This document shows, in pieces, positions 1 to 13,300 of a stretch of 64,000 nucleotides of DNA (position 1 is its first letter; each line of letters opens with the position of its first letter). Position numbers and translations under genes: made by a program. This DNA is from Spisula solida (Eukaryota > Mollusca > Bivalvia > Venerida > Mactridae), in the NCBI GenBank assembly GCA_947247005.1, contig OX365946.1, positions 3,170,453-3,234,452 of the forward strand, in the 5' to 3' direction. The notes under the pieces were generated by a model. The model had not been told where the DNA came from. It did not search any database and was given only the letters and a program-made list of their open reading frames with translations.

Positions 1-830
1 GCAGCATTTACCTCTGCTGTGTAAAGGTTGGGGCTTCTAAGTAAAAAAAGGGGGATAATTTGGACAAATTATGTACTCAAGTGTAGGTCCTCTTGGTCAT
101 AAAGATAAACAAATAAGCATTTCTTAGTCCAAAAGGCGGCATAATTTATACAAAATGCTTGATATAGTTACCTACCCCTGTTTATGGGTTGGGGTCATGA
201 TGGTGAACAAGTATGCAAAGTATCAAAACAATATGTCAATGCACTTTGAAGATATTAGATGTTAAAAACCCGTACCTAAACTTTTAACATTTGCATTTCC
301 AAGTCCAACAGGGGGAATAATTTCAACAAAATGCTTGATAGAGTAACCTACCCCTGTGTAGGTGTTGGGGTCATGATGGAGAACAAGTATGCATAGCAAT
401 ATGTGAATACGCTTTGGAAATATAAGAGGTAAAATAACCTGTACCTAAACTTTAACATTTGCACTAAGTTGAAAAAGGGGGCATACTTTCACCAACATGA
501 TTATTAGAGTTACCGAATCCTCTGTATGGGTTAGGGTCATGATGGTGAACAAGTATGTAAAGTATCAAAACAGTATGACAATGCACTAAGAAGATATTAG
601 ATGTTAAAAACCCTGTACATAAACTTTAACATTTGCACTATTTGCACTTAGTAGAAAAGGGGGCATAATTTCAACAAACTGATAGAGTTACCTACTCCTG
701 CATATGGGTTGAGGACAAGATGGCAAACAAGTATGCAAAGTATGAAAGCAATATCTCAAAGGACTTAGAGAATATAAGAGGTTAAAAAACCTGTACCTTA
801 ACTTCAACAAAAGTGTTACGAATAGTGGAG
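1..830. repeat. ~165-178 bp tandem repeat, about five copies
   Basis: The phrase 'ggggtcatgatggtgaac' or a close variant recurs near 191, 367, 533 and 711. Each copy is followed by 'gtatgcaaagtat' and an 'acctgtacctaaacttt' segment, then 'gggggcataatttcaacaaa'. A partial copy is cut by the left edge of the window. No coding frame is maintained. This resembles the tandem mollusc repeats seen elsewhere in the window but is a distinct unit. Confidence 0.8.
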
Positions 831-1344
831 CTAAAAAGTTGGGAGTTACACTAGAATTTCAAATTGAACAATTTACATTCATCTCCAACCGTTGCACGCT
901 TTCCTCGTGGCAAATCAGCAATAGTTACGAACCAAACACATTCCTGAGCTACTCACTAGGATCGGCAAACGAGTTTGCGTGCGAAATTCCTGGGTCGATG
1001 TTTTAAAAATGACTTACCAACTGACCATAAGTGGAAAATACAAGGTTTCCCATACAAAAACTCACCTTTGGGGCGTGGTTTGTGTCGTTAACGAATGGCC
1101 CAGACGATCACGGTACTAGATATTGTACTGTGTGAAGTAAATCTCGAATATTTCGCATAAAATTAGAAAAACATATTGCTTGTCGATTGGATTGGATACA
1201 TACGAGGGTCAGTCGAGAATAACTGAGAGTTGGTAATTTAAACCTTCAAAATATGTCTGCAGTTGTACTTTTTAACGTCAAATATTACCCCCTGTGTATC
1301 TTCTGATGAATTCCGTCATCCGATTTAGGATTATAAATATAAAT
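831..1344. other. Unassigned AT-rich flank
   Basis: No ORF, RNA gene or repeat was recognised here. It lies downstream of the transporter gene. Confidence 0.5.
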
Positions 1345-1903
1345 GAGCCATTCTCCAGAAAAACCGGGCTTAGTGACATTATATAGGAATTATGTAATAA
1401 GATCATCGAAAATGCTCTAAAATGAGAAAAAAGTCATGGTCGTCAATTTAACTTTAAGTAATGAATTATTTTAAAATAAATTCAGTTGTTGCTATGGTGA
1501 CCCATTTCTGAAAAGTTCCCATATTGAGAAAAACGAGGGGTGAGTGGTGAGTAGCTCCTTTTCTCTTATAGCAAATATTCATGCCTTTGATAGATTATAT
1601 TAAAATCAGAATATAATTCTAAATTGTGATACTATTTTGAAACATTTACAACAAGAATTTATGAAATGCTGGATTTCTTAAATGCCTGTTAACGTTACGT
1701 CAAATAAAGTTTCAATGACGTTTGCAACGTCACTCAAGAAGTAGGCGGGAGTGGTTAGTTCTACAGACCTGTAACTCTGTAAATTTGTGTTATTATTTGC
1801 TAAAATTTACAGAAACGGTTCATAAAAGTCTTGTCTTCTAACGCCATGTTATCATGATTTTCATGACTTTGTCACTAATCCCGGTTTTCCTGGAGAACGG
1901 CTA
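1345..1903. mobile_element. MITE family 1, copy 1
   Basis: The left end reads 'gagccattctccag' followed by 'aaaaccgggcttagtgac'. The right end is its inverted complement ('gtcactaatcccggttttcc' then 'tggagaacggct'). The interior has no ORF but contains 'gttgctatggtgacc' and 'gagaaaaacgaggg', which recur in copies at 11573-12094 and about 6300-6484. This structure fits a non-autonomous DNA transposon; the superfamily was not determined. Confidence 0.7.
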
Positions 1904-4900
1904 AAATGCTTAGCAGCCAAAGAACATCACTAAGGGGTATGCATTCGCGCTAGCGACATGAAGATTGATTATGTGATAAAATCAATTGTTTAATTCAACC
2001 TTATAGGCCATGATGTATAACAACTAACATGTGTATACTGTAGGATAGCATATCTCAAAAAACAATAAGCAATTATTTCAGAATGGTCACTAACGCTGCG
2101 TTATACCTAGCAACAAGTGTACCCTCATTTTATCAATTATCTCGGCATGTGGTCTCTTCGTTGTCATGGTGTTCTAAAACAAATCACTGGTTTCACCTTT
2201 TCTTTTCAATAAGAGTTCAGTAACCGTAATAGAAATAAAATGAAGAACTTCGCTTTGGAAAAAATGATTCGTTCTTTCGGATGGGGTAAAATTGTGGTTT
2301 GAATACCACCAAATAAAACGACACTACACTCAACAAAGTTCCTAATCGGTCACTTAACAAAGTACTAAACTTTATGTCACTAAATTCTCTAAAATATGTT
2401 TTATCAGTTTTAAATGTATAAACTAAGTATATACAACATAAAAATAAAAAATAACGAAGCGTCTACTATTCTTTAATACAATGTTTTACTCTTATGAACA
2501 ACAACCCTAAAAAACAGAAATCACATAATAATAGCATCAAATGCGTTATCAATAGCCCCTTTATTAAACATTTTATATAATAAACAACATATTTATGGGG
2601 ACAATGAGGCAAAAATTAAGTACGAGGCAAAGTTTTACAACGAATAGTTGTTTAGTAAAAGGAAATTTACCAAATTTACACTCAGGGACAAAATAAACGC
2701 ACATTTTTTTCGGGGGGGGGGGGGCTAATTTTCCAAGTAAGTTTTATATATCTTTTTATTAAAAATATTCATGCTACTCGGGTTAAAAAACTTGACTCCT
2801 GTACATTTTGCACACGATTATATTTATTCTAAAACCGATTTGACCGGAAGTGGATAAAACCTATATATTGCACGTGGCGCTCGGGCGAAATCGAAAAGCA
2901 GTACGTTTGTACTTGCGAATGGTAGGTTATCGATAACACTTTTAAAAACTCATCAAATAAAAGTATACACAGTACGTTAAAACGTGCAATATTTGCCAGA
3001 AAACATTCGGTCGGAAGAAACTGGAATACTTCGAATGTGAAAGTGTCATGCTACTGACACCAGGCAATTCCGTTGCCACTACATTTGTATTTTACAATTA
3101 CAAGGCTAAAAGAGCGATACAATGTCACTGAGACGAAAAAGGATCGCCCTCACAAAGGTAGATCCCGGATAACATCTCGTAGACAAGGCGGGACTATGCG
3201 GATGCTCCGTCGCAGGATTCGCTTGCGGCCAGTCACAACCACAGCTAGGATGCTGGTAGGAGTCCAATGGCGAGTAAATTGACATATTTTTTAAAAAAAA
3301 AATAACTCCATTTTCAAAATATCATACCTCCATTTTGATTCATGTTTTGTTTCTTCTTCATCGTAGACGATAACGATACTTTTCATAGTCGTTTGGCTTG
3401 GCCGATTCATGTCGCAACTCTTACACAACTTAACCAGCAGTATCACAACGATCAATACATGCATATTTATTTGTAAGTGGCACTAGTTGACTGTATATAG
3501 CAGTTGAGTCGGTTTGAGACAAACGTTTGCGCCCGCCCCCAAGCAAATTCATAAACATGCATGTCTGGGACGAAATCAGACATCGGATCCACGCACGCGC
3601 GCCACGACCGTGGAACGTTGATGAACCCCACCAGACCGTCATTTAAGAGTGGAACATGGACCCACAACAGCGCATGATAACCATCATAACATCAATGAGG
3701 CGTAGTGTAGTGTTGTTAAGGGTGCAACATCAGGTTTTAAATGTGACTAAAGGTGTGAAATTTGCCATGCTCGACAGTTAGATTTGAACATTAGAAATTT
3801 GTAAAAATGTTATTTCTGCACCAATATCAATGGAATTTTGAAATGAACCTCATTAATAATTCATGCATGTGTGTGTGTGTGCCATTTCAACGAATTTGAA
3901 AAATAACAACATTAAAAAATTAACTATAACATAAAAGTTGCGTTCATTTTGACCCTGAGTGTAAAAGTATCGACTTGTGAAATTTACCTTGATTTCACAA
4001 TGCCATAGGAATTCAGCGTCGCCGGTAAAGGTCAAACGCACTAATCGGTTGCTCTAATTGAAGCACAGATGAGACAATGGACAAAAGAACGAGTGTATGA
4101 AATTTGACTTATCTATAATTATTATATTAAGACAATTAGTTTGTTCTATTTTCAATTAAAAGCGAGGTAATTTCAATTTCATGAACTTCAAAGCTGTGTA
4201 TCCTTATAAGGTGTAATTATTTTAGCAATGTTTGATGTTTTTCTGTTATGGCGATCGTCATTGAGTGGTATTGTGTACATTTTGTAACATTTCCAATAAT
4301 AAATGATGCATTGCACTTTAAAAACCTTTTTGTATACAATGGGTAATAACTCGACATTGTTGACGGCACTGTGTAAAACAAAAATTGAATATGCCGAGGA
4401 ACATAAAGACCATTGAGTTAAGTACCTGTTACATTTTTCTCTATTGTTGTGTTCAAAAATACATCATTTTGAAAAGTGACCGACTAGGAATTTGGTTGAG
4501 TGTATTGTTTTGCTATAAGCATATGTATGTATGTTTAAGCAATACTTATTTTGTATTGTATTGTTTTGAACGACAGTCTATTAGTCGAATCATGCAATCA
4601 GTAATGATGAAAGAATCAACATTGGAAACAGGCTTCTGATTGTATCCGAGACATGCATTTACATGGCAATAGAGCATTCCTTACAGTGACGCTGTTTGTG
4701 TCAAGTGGCGGCCGTTAAAGTCTTCCCGTACAACTAGCCTGTCCTGTCATTCACATTATTTACTTAGTACCTATTACTAGGATGATGTGATGTAAGGGTG
4801 TTATCGTACAATTGTTTTGCAAAAGCAGATAAACCCATGTCATAGTTACTACTACTACTAAATACGTGGGGTGATCAAGAAATAATAGGTCTTTTAAATA

Positions 4901-5164
4901 ACAACGCGGGAAATCAGAAATTCAGAAAAATGAATACTATAAAAAAACTATAGATATTTTTATTATCTTTCACTAAGAAATATGCAAACTATCACAGCAA
5001 TTGGTTGCAAATAAAAATATATTAAACTTCAAATAAACTATGTACCATGGAGGCGGATCGCACCGTGATATCTTGATAATATCGCCATCCAAAAACAGTA
5101 ATTTTAAAGAAAGACACACTTAATAGTTTTAATATATCGTCACTCTGACATTCAAAACAGCTCT
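1904..5164. other. Unassigned AT-rich flank with simple repeats
   Basis: There is a run of 13 G at 2712-2724 and a short GT microsatellite near 3869-3883. Short ORFs in this stretch are unlike known proteins and are probably chance. A mariner-type terminus ('tacgtggggtgatcaag') begins near 4863, but I found no matching opposite end. Confidence 0.4.
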
Positions 5165-5417
5165 GGCCCCGATCTCCCGAAGCTACTTAAGTAGAAATTT
5201 CAACTCAAATTGAGCCTTTGCACATATAAGAGGCTGAATTTGAAATAAATATGAAACTCGAGCACTCGAAATTTTAATGTAATAAACTCAGAACAATGTT
5301 TCTGTTTTGTTATTTAAATTTAGAGTGCAGTTCCGCATGGAAACCATATCAAACAATAGGTGACAAAATTTGTGTTGAGATTGGGCTCAGATTGAGATAT
5401 TTCGCAAGATCGGGGCC
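5165..5417. repeat. Inverted-repeat element (foldback)
   Basis: 'ggccccgatct' at 5165 and its complement 'agatcggggcc' ending at 5417 bracket partly complementary arms. The arms share 'ctcaaattgagc'-like and 'tttcaactcaaa'-like text. It is probably a MITE or foldback repeat. The short ORF across it is not convincing. Confidence 0.45.
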
Positions 5418-5936
5418 TGATGCCATTGTTTCAAACTCTGTTCGTGCCTATATTGAATATTTTGTTTCACAAAAATGGGTAACAGTGATGTTAGAAATTG
5501 TTCTAACATTGAAGCATCTATCAGTGTACGAACGGTGTCTATCAACGTCGAACTACTTTTATCTGACTTGAACTATGTTGTCTTGTTACTTCATATTTGT
5601 GCGATATGTAAACAATTTGATTCAACGGAACAAGAATTGCTGCCGAATGCCACTACATTATTTTTATTTAATGATTTTAATGGTTTGCACTGCTGTGTTT
5701 TATTTTTTGGCGTTGACTTCGTTTCACTCATGGCGTGCTTGTATATATATACACGTATTTACTCACTTTTGATCATAACAAAGAGCGATTACTTCGTAAG
5801 TTTGCATGCACACGTTAGTGGCATCTAAATAATGCCAACCAATGCAACTCTACATGTATATGAACCGGATAGGGCAACGAATATCGCGAACAATTACCTG
5901 ATAATAGATAATAAAGTGTAAACCTGTCATAACACT

Positions 5937-6285
5937 GTGTTTAGTGTCTCTTGAGTAATAGCCTATAATTAAATGGTATAGTAAAACTATTTATGACGCT
6001 GTATTTAGTATTGCTTGTGTAATAACCTATAATTATATGATATAGTAAAAACTATTTATGACGGAGTGTTTAAATAGTGTCTCTTGTGTAATAACCTATA
6101 ATTATATGATATAGAGGATATTTATTAATGTTAGTGTAAGATCGAATTTTATTTCACCGATTGATCACAGAAAATAAATATTTTCACGAGTGGCGTATAA
6201 ATATATGACATACTAAAAACTTAGTATTTCTTGTGTAATAACCTATAATTATATGATATAGGAAAAATTATTTATAGCGATGTAT
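5937..6285. repeat. ~64 bp tandem repeat, interrupted
   Basis: Units with 'cttgtgtaataacctataat' then 'tatgatatagtaaaa' and 'ctatttatgac' repeat about four times, near 5937, 6001, 6066 and 6219. Unrelated sequence interrupts them at about 6120-6215. Confidence 0.75.
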
Positions 6286-6299
6286 AGAAATAATGTTAT

Positions 6300-6484
6300 A
6301 ATAAGATTTAGAAATGAGAAAAAGTCATGATCTTTGATTTGATTTTAAGTACTTGGATAATATAGTACTATCTCTCGTGAGATTTTTTAAATATCTTTTA
6401 TCTTTGCTATGGTGAACAATTTCTGTATTATAGTGAATTTCATATTTTGTAACTAAGCACGGTTTCGCTGGAGAACAGCTCATA
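6300..6484. mobile_element. MITE family 1, truncated copy
   Basis: It shares 'gaaatgagaaaaagtcatga', 'ttgctatggtgaacaatttc' and the right end 'cggtttcgctggagaacagc' with the family 1 copies at 1345-1903 and 11573-12094. The left terminus is missing. Confidence 0.6.
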
Positions 6485-7197
6485 TATTATTTGGAAAAAA
6501 GCAATGACGGCTAAAATCATGGTGTAAGTGTGAGGAGAGATGATAACTAGGAATTAATACTAGTAATTATACCGATTCCTAAACAACCTATATAATTATG
6601 GAATTGAAACCGAGTATAAATGACATATTAACACATACAGATCTACACTTACAATGCGAAATAAAACATACAAGATAGATACATTCCAATTTCTAATACA
6701 CTATAATGTTCATGGTGGTTTATATTTATACAGTAATCTGCTGTTCAAATAGAGTAAATTGTTGTTATAGGTAAACCCTGATTTCCACATCCTAGCAAAC
6801 AGTGAAATTTTCCAAGTATTGAAAAATGATCTAAATAAAAATACAATTTTAGATACACGCTTGGTGACAAGCAATGTTATACGATAACCAGAAGTAAGTT
6901 TTGCTTATAATTCATAATTGACCTGCAAACACAAAATTCAGTTAAAATAATACACAGTGGTCAACATACACAATAAATAACTTAACAAGATCCTAACATA
7001 ATACGTTATTTACAAAATTAGTTGTGTCAACATTGCTCAAAACAAAATGTATCGAAAGACAAATAACAAGGAAATGTTCACATTAAATGAAAACTTAAAA
7101 GATTAATTCAAGTATAACAAATAGCAAGATCCCTATATCACAAGCATAAGACAGCTGAGAAGTTTGTCACTTTTACACCAAATGCATCGCCTCGGAT
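6485..7197 (-). other. Probable 3' UTR and downstream flank of the SLC6 gene
   Basis: This lies immediately beyond the transporter stop codon on the minus strand. No clear AATAAA signal stands close to the stop on that strand, so the polyadenylation site is unresolved. Nothing else was recognised. Confidence 0.3.
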
Positions 7198-7335
7198 CTA
7201 CATAGCCGTTATATCAATAGCAATGGAACCTTCCAACTGCTCTACAGGTATCGTGTCTAGAGCCCGTCGTTCTGCCTGGTGCTTCTTATTGACCGGACCC
7301 CATTCAGGATCAGTCTTACACAGCAACTTAACACT
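7198..7335 (-). CDS. SLC6 gene exon 13 (C-terminal tail and stop)
   Basis: The acceptor 'cattttatag' precedes AGTGTTAAG and the exon runs in phase 0 to TAG at 7198-7200. It encodes residues 596-640, beginning [14 protein letters not shown]. The DPEWGP motif after TM12 is conserved in SLC6 proteins, which supports joining here rather than reading on to the stop just after exon 12. Confidence 0.9.
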   Translation of the reverse strand, partial: SVKLLCKTDPEWGPVNKKHQAERRALDTIPVEQLEGSIAIDITAM

Positions 7336-10300
7336 CTATAAAATGAAATAAATACATTTGTGTGAATAAACTACAATGCAACTATCAATTGAAAATACAT
7401 TACAATAACGAAATCTCTATTCAAGTTTATTGGCCAAATACTTTTTAGGTTTTTGTGTATATTGTACTTGTCCAAATTGCAATTAAGCTAACAGGTTTGG
7501 TCGCTCTATCTATGGGTATATACACAATGGATGCCTACGCAAGATATGCAGAATAGTCTGGCCCAACAAGATATCAAACATCGAGTTATTTCAAAAATCT
7601 GGATGTCACAACATCACCACTGAAATAAAAACAGTGAAGACAAAAGTGGTTAGGTGGTGTGTTCAGAATTGACCAATCCCGACTTCCAAAAGTGGCTATA
7701 CGTTGTACACCACCTGGGAAAAGGAAACCTGGTACATGTAGGCCAAAGACAACCTGGCGAAGAATATTAGTGACAGGTCGTGCTGATATGGGTCAATCGA
7801 TTGGTGTGGCGCAGAAAGTAGCCAAAGACAGGACCAAGTTGAGAGAGATCATTGCAGCCTCATGTTCCATCGGGAACAAAGATGAATAAGAATCTATGTG
7901 GATTCACATTCATTCATTGTTTCTATTATTAGCCTCTATGCACATTCCAACAATGCCAGTTTAACCGATTTGTTCAGATTTTCACCACATACTCTACTAG
8001 TATATGAGTAGCTGTGCTTCGTGGGACATTTTGGTGTTCCTTTTAACTACATTTATATAATAGCCCGTAACTAACTACTTATTTAATGAATCTTCTTGAA
8101 GTTCTCTAATTACCTCTGCAATGCTGGTACCTCTATCATGTTTGTGTTTGACAATTTTGAACACCATAATAATCGGAATGGCCAAAATAGACGATAGAGA
8201 TATTAACCATCCTAGTCCATCAGCCCAGACAGGAAACACAACCTCACTGTACTTAGTCGGCTTGAAATCAACCCATGTGAAGATCAAGACAGCCTGTCGA
8301 TGGACAAGAACAGATATATTGTCAAAAAAACATAAATTCCATAGTTAGGTTCAGTCGTGTGATTAATAAACGACTAAATGGATACAATATTCGTTGATTT
8401 ATTTCAACAAATCGTATATGCGCATGCGCAACAAAATGTCATCAAAGGTTAATGATTTATTTTCATTCGAGCAAGGCGTCGGTCACAACCCCACGTACTT
8501 GCAAGTTCGTGCGTGCTGTGTACGTGTAAAAACGTGGGCAAATTTGAGAATCCGTACGTAGTGAGTATCGACTTATAACGTATTTGGGAGCACGCAGACA
8601 AGATGTAGCACTTTTCGTGTACGAGGAACTTTCACAGCGTTCGAGCTACATTTAGGATAAGGATTAACCCCAGTACGTATAACGTTCGTGCCTTTTACTG
8701 CCGACTAACAACGTTATATTTGCACGTGTAAGTCCGGTTTCCGTACGAAAACATGAAATCGCACAGAGATCGTACGCATTAAACACATACAATTAACTTA
8801 ATTTGTGTGCAACGTACGATGCACGCAGTCGCTCGCGGCCAGGTGCAATTGTGTGTGTGACATGTGTTTAAATACTCCCTCTGTACTCCCAACGTTTTCA
8901 GGAAAAAGTATAGCCGTAGCCTCCCGAAAAGCACACGCGTTGTGTTGTGACCGGGCCTTAACAAGATACTCTTAATTATCTGGCAACAGAACATTATTTG
9001 ACTTGTAATTACATGCATCTATTATATTGTACTTACCAACATAGCGAGTGGTGCAATGAACTGCCAACAATAAGTCCAGATTTTGGATGGTCTATGGCCC
9101 AGCATAGATTCTATATCAGTTAGGAACCTGTCCGCACCTTTAAGTCAAAGATTTAAAAACATCATTAACCTACACTCATATCAGTTTTATAAATAGCACA
9201 CTAACAATTTATAATGTACTTGTTCTCAATAACATCACAACGCCTCCTCTAGTGGTAGAACGTTCGCTTCCATTTCGGAAGGTCCCGGGTTCGATCCTAG
9301 GCTGCGTCATACCAAAGTCAAAAATAAAAATGGTACAAGTATTGCATTTGCTAGACGCTCAGCAAAAAAGGAAATCTGGCTTCTCTTCTATCATACCCAC
9401 ATAACATAACATCAGAAATTAGGTAGCCGCAGTGATTTAATATAGGCTAGGAAAAACTTGTTTCACAATCGACCTAAAATAAATTATTACAAACATTATA
9501 CCAAACTGATGTCCGGTAACAAGCAAGATGCCAAGTTTTAGAAGTTTAGAACTTTAAATATATGGATAGAAATGTAAATTATAATAGATCATGTTCAAAC
9601 CAATGACAATATCCATATAAAATATACAATTCTTAATTATTTACGTAAATATTACTCATAACTAAGATAATCGCTAAAAGGTTTTAAGTAACCATCAAAA
9701 TATATTGCGTTCGAAGTCAAACTAGAACCGTTATAAACATAAACTCTTAGGTAAACTGTCAATGGGTTTGATATCAAATTGTGTTCGAAGCGCATTCCAT
9801 ACATCAAAGGAACAGTGGTGTATTGGATACGCACAGTTCCTACACGTTTCAATGTATTCTGAGTTGTAGGTTCGAGCCCCACGATTTGTTTTTATTAATA
9901 CATTCATCCATGTAATAAAGTCTTACATTATATTACTGCTTCAATGAATCGATACTTTAAGGCCAGAGTTCTTTTATGTTTCGTTACTCGGACCCTCCTG
10001 TCCTATTTTATGTCATTTAAAAAAAATTGGAAATCTTAAATTGCATATAGTTTATTATGTCAAATGTTTTGATGGTACATGTATTATGATACTATACACC
10101 TTGCTTTATTGTGTATTTCATTATTTCACTAATGATATCTTGGTATTGTACTCGTTTAATTCTTTTCTCATTCACCACAGTCATTGTGTCACAGGTGTCG
10201 TTGAACAAATAACGGACAGAAATTTATTTTTGGATAATAATGTAAATACATTTCTGTAGATTTTTTAAAATTTATTATCAATGCTACTGATACTTGGCAC

Positions 10301-13300
10301 TGTATTTGTCTGTTGTTAGAACTTACATTGTTGCTTTCAATATTGGACTGTCATTGACTACAGTCCACCATCAACAACATTTTAGGAGTTTTTATTTTTA
10401 TTTTTCCCTCCTCCTGTGGACTTTTGGCTAAAAAATGTCCGAGTGACTAAAAATAAAAAACTCTGGTCTAAATGATAATATATTTATGTTGCATTGAATA
10501 TATAATATGATGGTATGATTAGTGTACTGTAGATAAAATAAAGCAATTGAGAACTTGATAGATAAAGAATGAAAACAAAACACACAGATAAATCTACGTA
10601 CATACCTAACAACGTGCATCTTTTTACTATATTAGTTACAAATGAAAAAGGTATCTGTAAAAAACATAAACACTTATGTCACATAAATGGGTGTCGAACC
10701 AGTGGTGAAATTAAATACAATCTCAACAATATTTAGAGGCAAGGTTACCCACTCGCTAAATAGACGATATGAACAACTGTTGTTCAAGTATTATACTATT
10801 GATTGAAGGTAACTTTTCTATTATATAAAGCATAAGCACCCCTATTCTTTTGAATGGAACAGTTCCCTCATTAGTATGACTTATTGAACCGTCATTAGTA
10901 TGACTTATTGAACCGACATTAGTATGACTTATTGAACCGTCATTAGTATGACTTATTGAACCGTCATTAGTATGACTTATTGAACCGACAATAGTATGAC
11001 TTATTGAACCGTCATTAGTATGACTTATTGAACCGTCATTAGTATGACTTATTGAACCGACAATAGTATGACTTATTGAACCGACAATAGTATGACTTAT
11101 TGAACCGTCATTAGTATGACTTATTGAACCGTCATTAGTATGACTTATTGAACCGTCATTAGTATGACTTATTGAACCGTCATTAGTATGACTTACATGT
11201 ATTGAACCGACAGTAATTTTGAGCAATATTGTTTTCATAACCATTTATTTGTTATTTTTCGAAACCTGTAGTAAAATACGAAACAAGTTTAATGGCAACG
11301 CAAACACTTTAAACGTGGCTTACAGAACAGAATAAACCTTAACCGTATAACACCAAGTTGGAAATATAACACATTGGTGTACATAGGTAAGTACATATTT
11401 CCACAATGGGTTTTAAAACCGTTATCAGATACTACTATTGTTGTACGTAAAAGCCTGCATTGCAAATCATATTGCATTATTTCAGCAATATTCTACTTTT
11501 ATCATTAATGACATTAATCATTGAGGTTAACTATACATTGTTTACTACGCACATTGTCTTATATATATATATGAGCCAGTATCCAGATAAACTTGCTATA
11601 TTGACATTATGTAATTACGGCATGTAACAAGGTTTTAAAAAAGCTTTCAAATAAGAAAAAAATGACATATCTATAGATTCAATTTAAGACATTTATCCAT
11701 ATATCTTAGCTTTAACATTTCTTATGAATTATGTCGAAATCATTTACTTCGTTGCTATGGTGACCAATTTCAGAAAAGTACTCTGATTGAGAAAAAACGC
11801 GGAGTTAGTTGTTTAAAACAGTAGTAGCCTTTCTCTAAATGTAACATTTACAATTTGGATGTATATTGTAAAACCTAAAACATCATTCTAAAACTTGATA
11901 CCATTTTGACCAGTTTATGTCAAGAATTGATCACATGCAGTATTTATAAAGAACTTGTTACAACGACATCGAACAACGTTTGAATGACATTTGCGACGTT
12001 ACGCAAAAAGGGTCTGAATAGGACCTCAAATAAACAGCTGTAACTTCCTTTAACTATTTTTGTCAAAATAGCAGGTTTTCCTGGAGACTGGCTCCTATAC
12101 ATATGGTAACGTATGTTTTTCGTTGTTGTTGTTTTTGTTAATTATTTTGTTTATTTGGCCGTTTTTCTTTTCCAGTGGACAATATTGAAAATTGATTTTA
12201 TATGCCCTGTCAAAAATGTAATTCACAATAAATAAATTTCTTTATAATTATTATAAATTTGCATATGAATATACATGTATTGATTAAAATCAAATTTAAT
12301 TGAGAGTTCGTAATAAACCCTGTCCTTTCTATTATAAAGCAATGTACTTTATACTGCCTAGAATGTACCAGATAGATCCGTTGTTTTCAATACCCGAACC
12401 ACTTTACAGCGAATTTCAACACAATACCTCTCTCCTAACAAGTTGTTAAGCTGAAACTAAACTATTTCTAGTAAGAGTGACCTAAACCCCACCAGACTAA
12501 CTTTCAATTTTGACACACACGCTATCTTTACAGCAAGCTTCATCACAAAATCTCATTCCGAACTAAATCTATTGTCTTGAAACTGATGTTCTATTTCTAG
12601 TAAGAGTAACCTCGTCCCAAACAGCTAACCTTTCGAACTTAACCGACGTATTAACAGCAAGTTTTGCATAAGCTACCTATACAAAAAGTGTCATCACAAT
12701 ATCCTAACTAAAGTTATAACATGTTTGTATCTTGAAACCACAGACCGGCCGACCGACAAGCTTACTCCCATATACCACCAAACTTCGTTTTGATGGGTTT
12801 AAATACTTAATAAATAATTACAATTAATATTATATATTAATATATAATAGTAAATTTGGTAAAACTTGTGTAAGATACTGCAAATGCTGTTTAGAACTTA
12901 AAATTATGTAAATATAACTATTATGACCACCATTTTAAGCAATACTACGTGACCTAAAAAACCCACGACATATAATTGAGGATAAAACTTCTAAATTACT
13001 CGAAACTCAACTCGGTTAACAGATGTTTGATTGATATTCTGTTATTTCCAAAGGACACATTACAGATAAACGAGTTATTAAATGTTAATTGATCTGAAGA
13101 AGAATTTTTTGAGTTCATTTAGAATTGTTAATTGCAATGTTTTGTCTATAAAGTTAGATATATGTCTTGTATGAACAAAGGTACATAAGCGAGTCAATTC
13201 ATCTGTGCAGCTTTGCAGATTCATTTGACAGCTAAATAATTGACCAAATTTTGAAAATGAAAAATTGCAAACAATTACATTAAGACTTATAGTCCACAAC

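Noticed and set aside
7659..7889. Possible small basic protein on the plus strand
   Set aside because: The sequence is the C-terminus of an RTE-like reverse transcriptase, not a host gene.
9236..9312. Functional tRNA-Gly gene
   Set aside because: A and B boxes are present, but the acceptor, anticodon and T stems do not pair acceptably.
10756..11244. 162-codon frame of SHTNDGSI repeats
   Set aside because: It is explained by the 24-bp minisatellite, with no homology or splice context.
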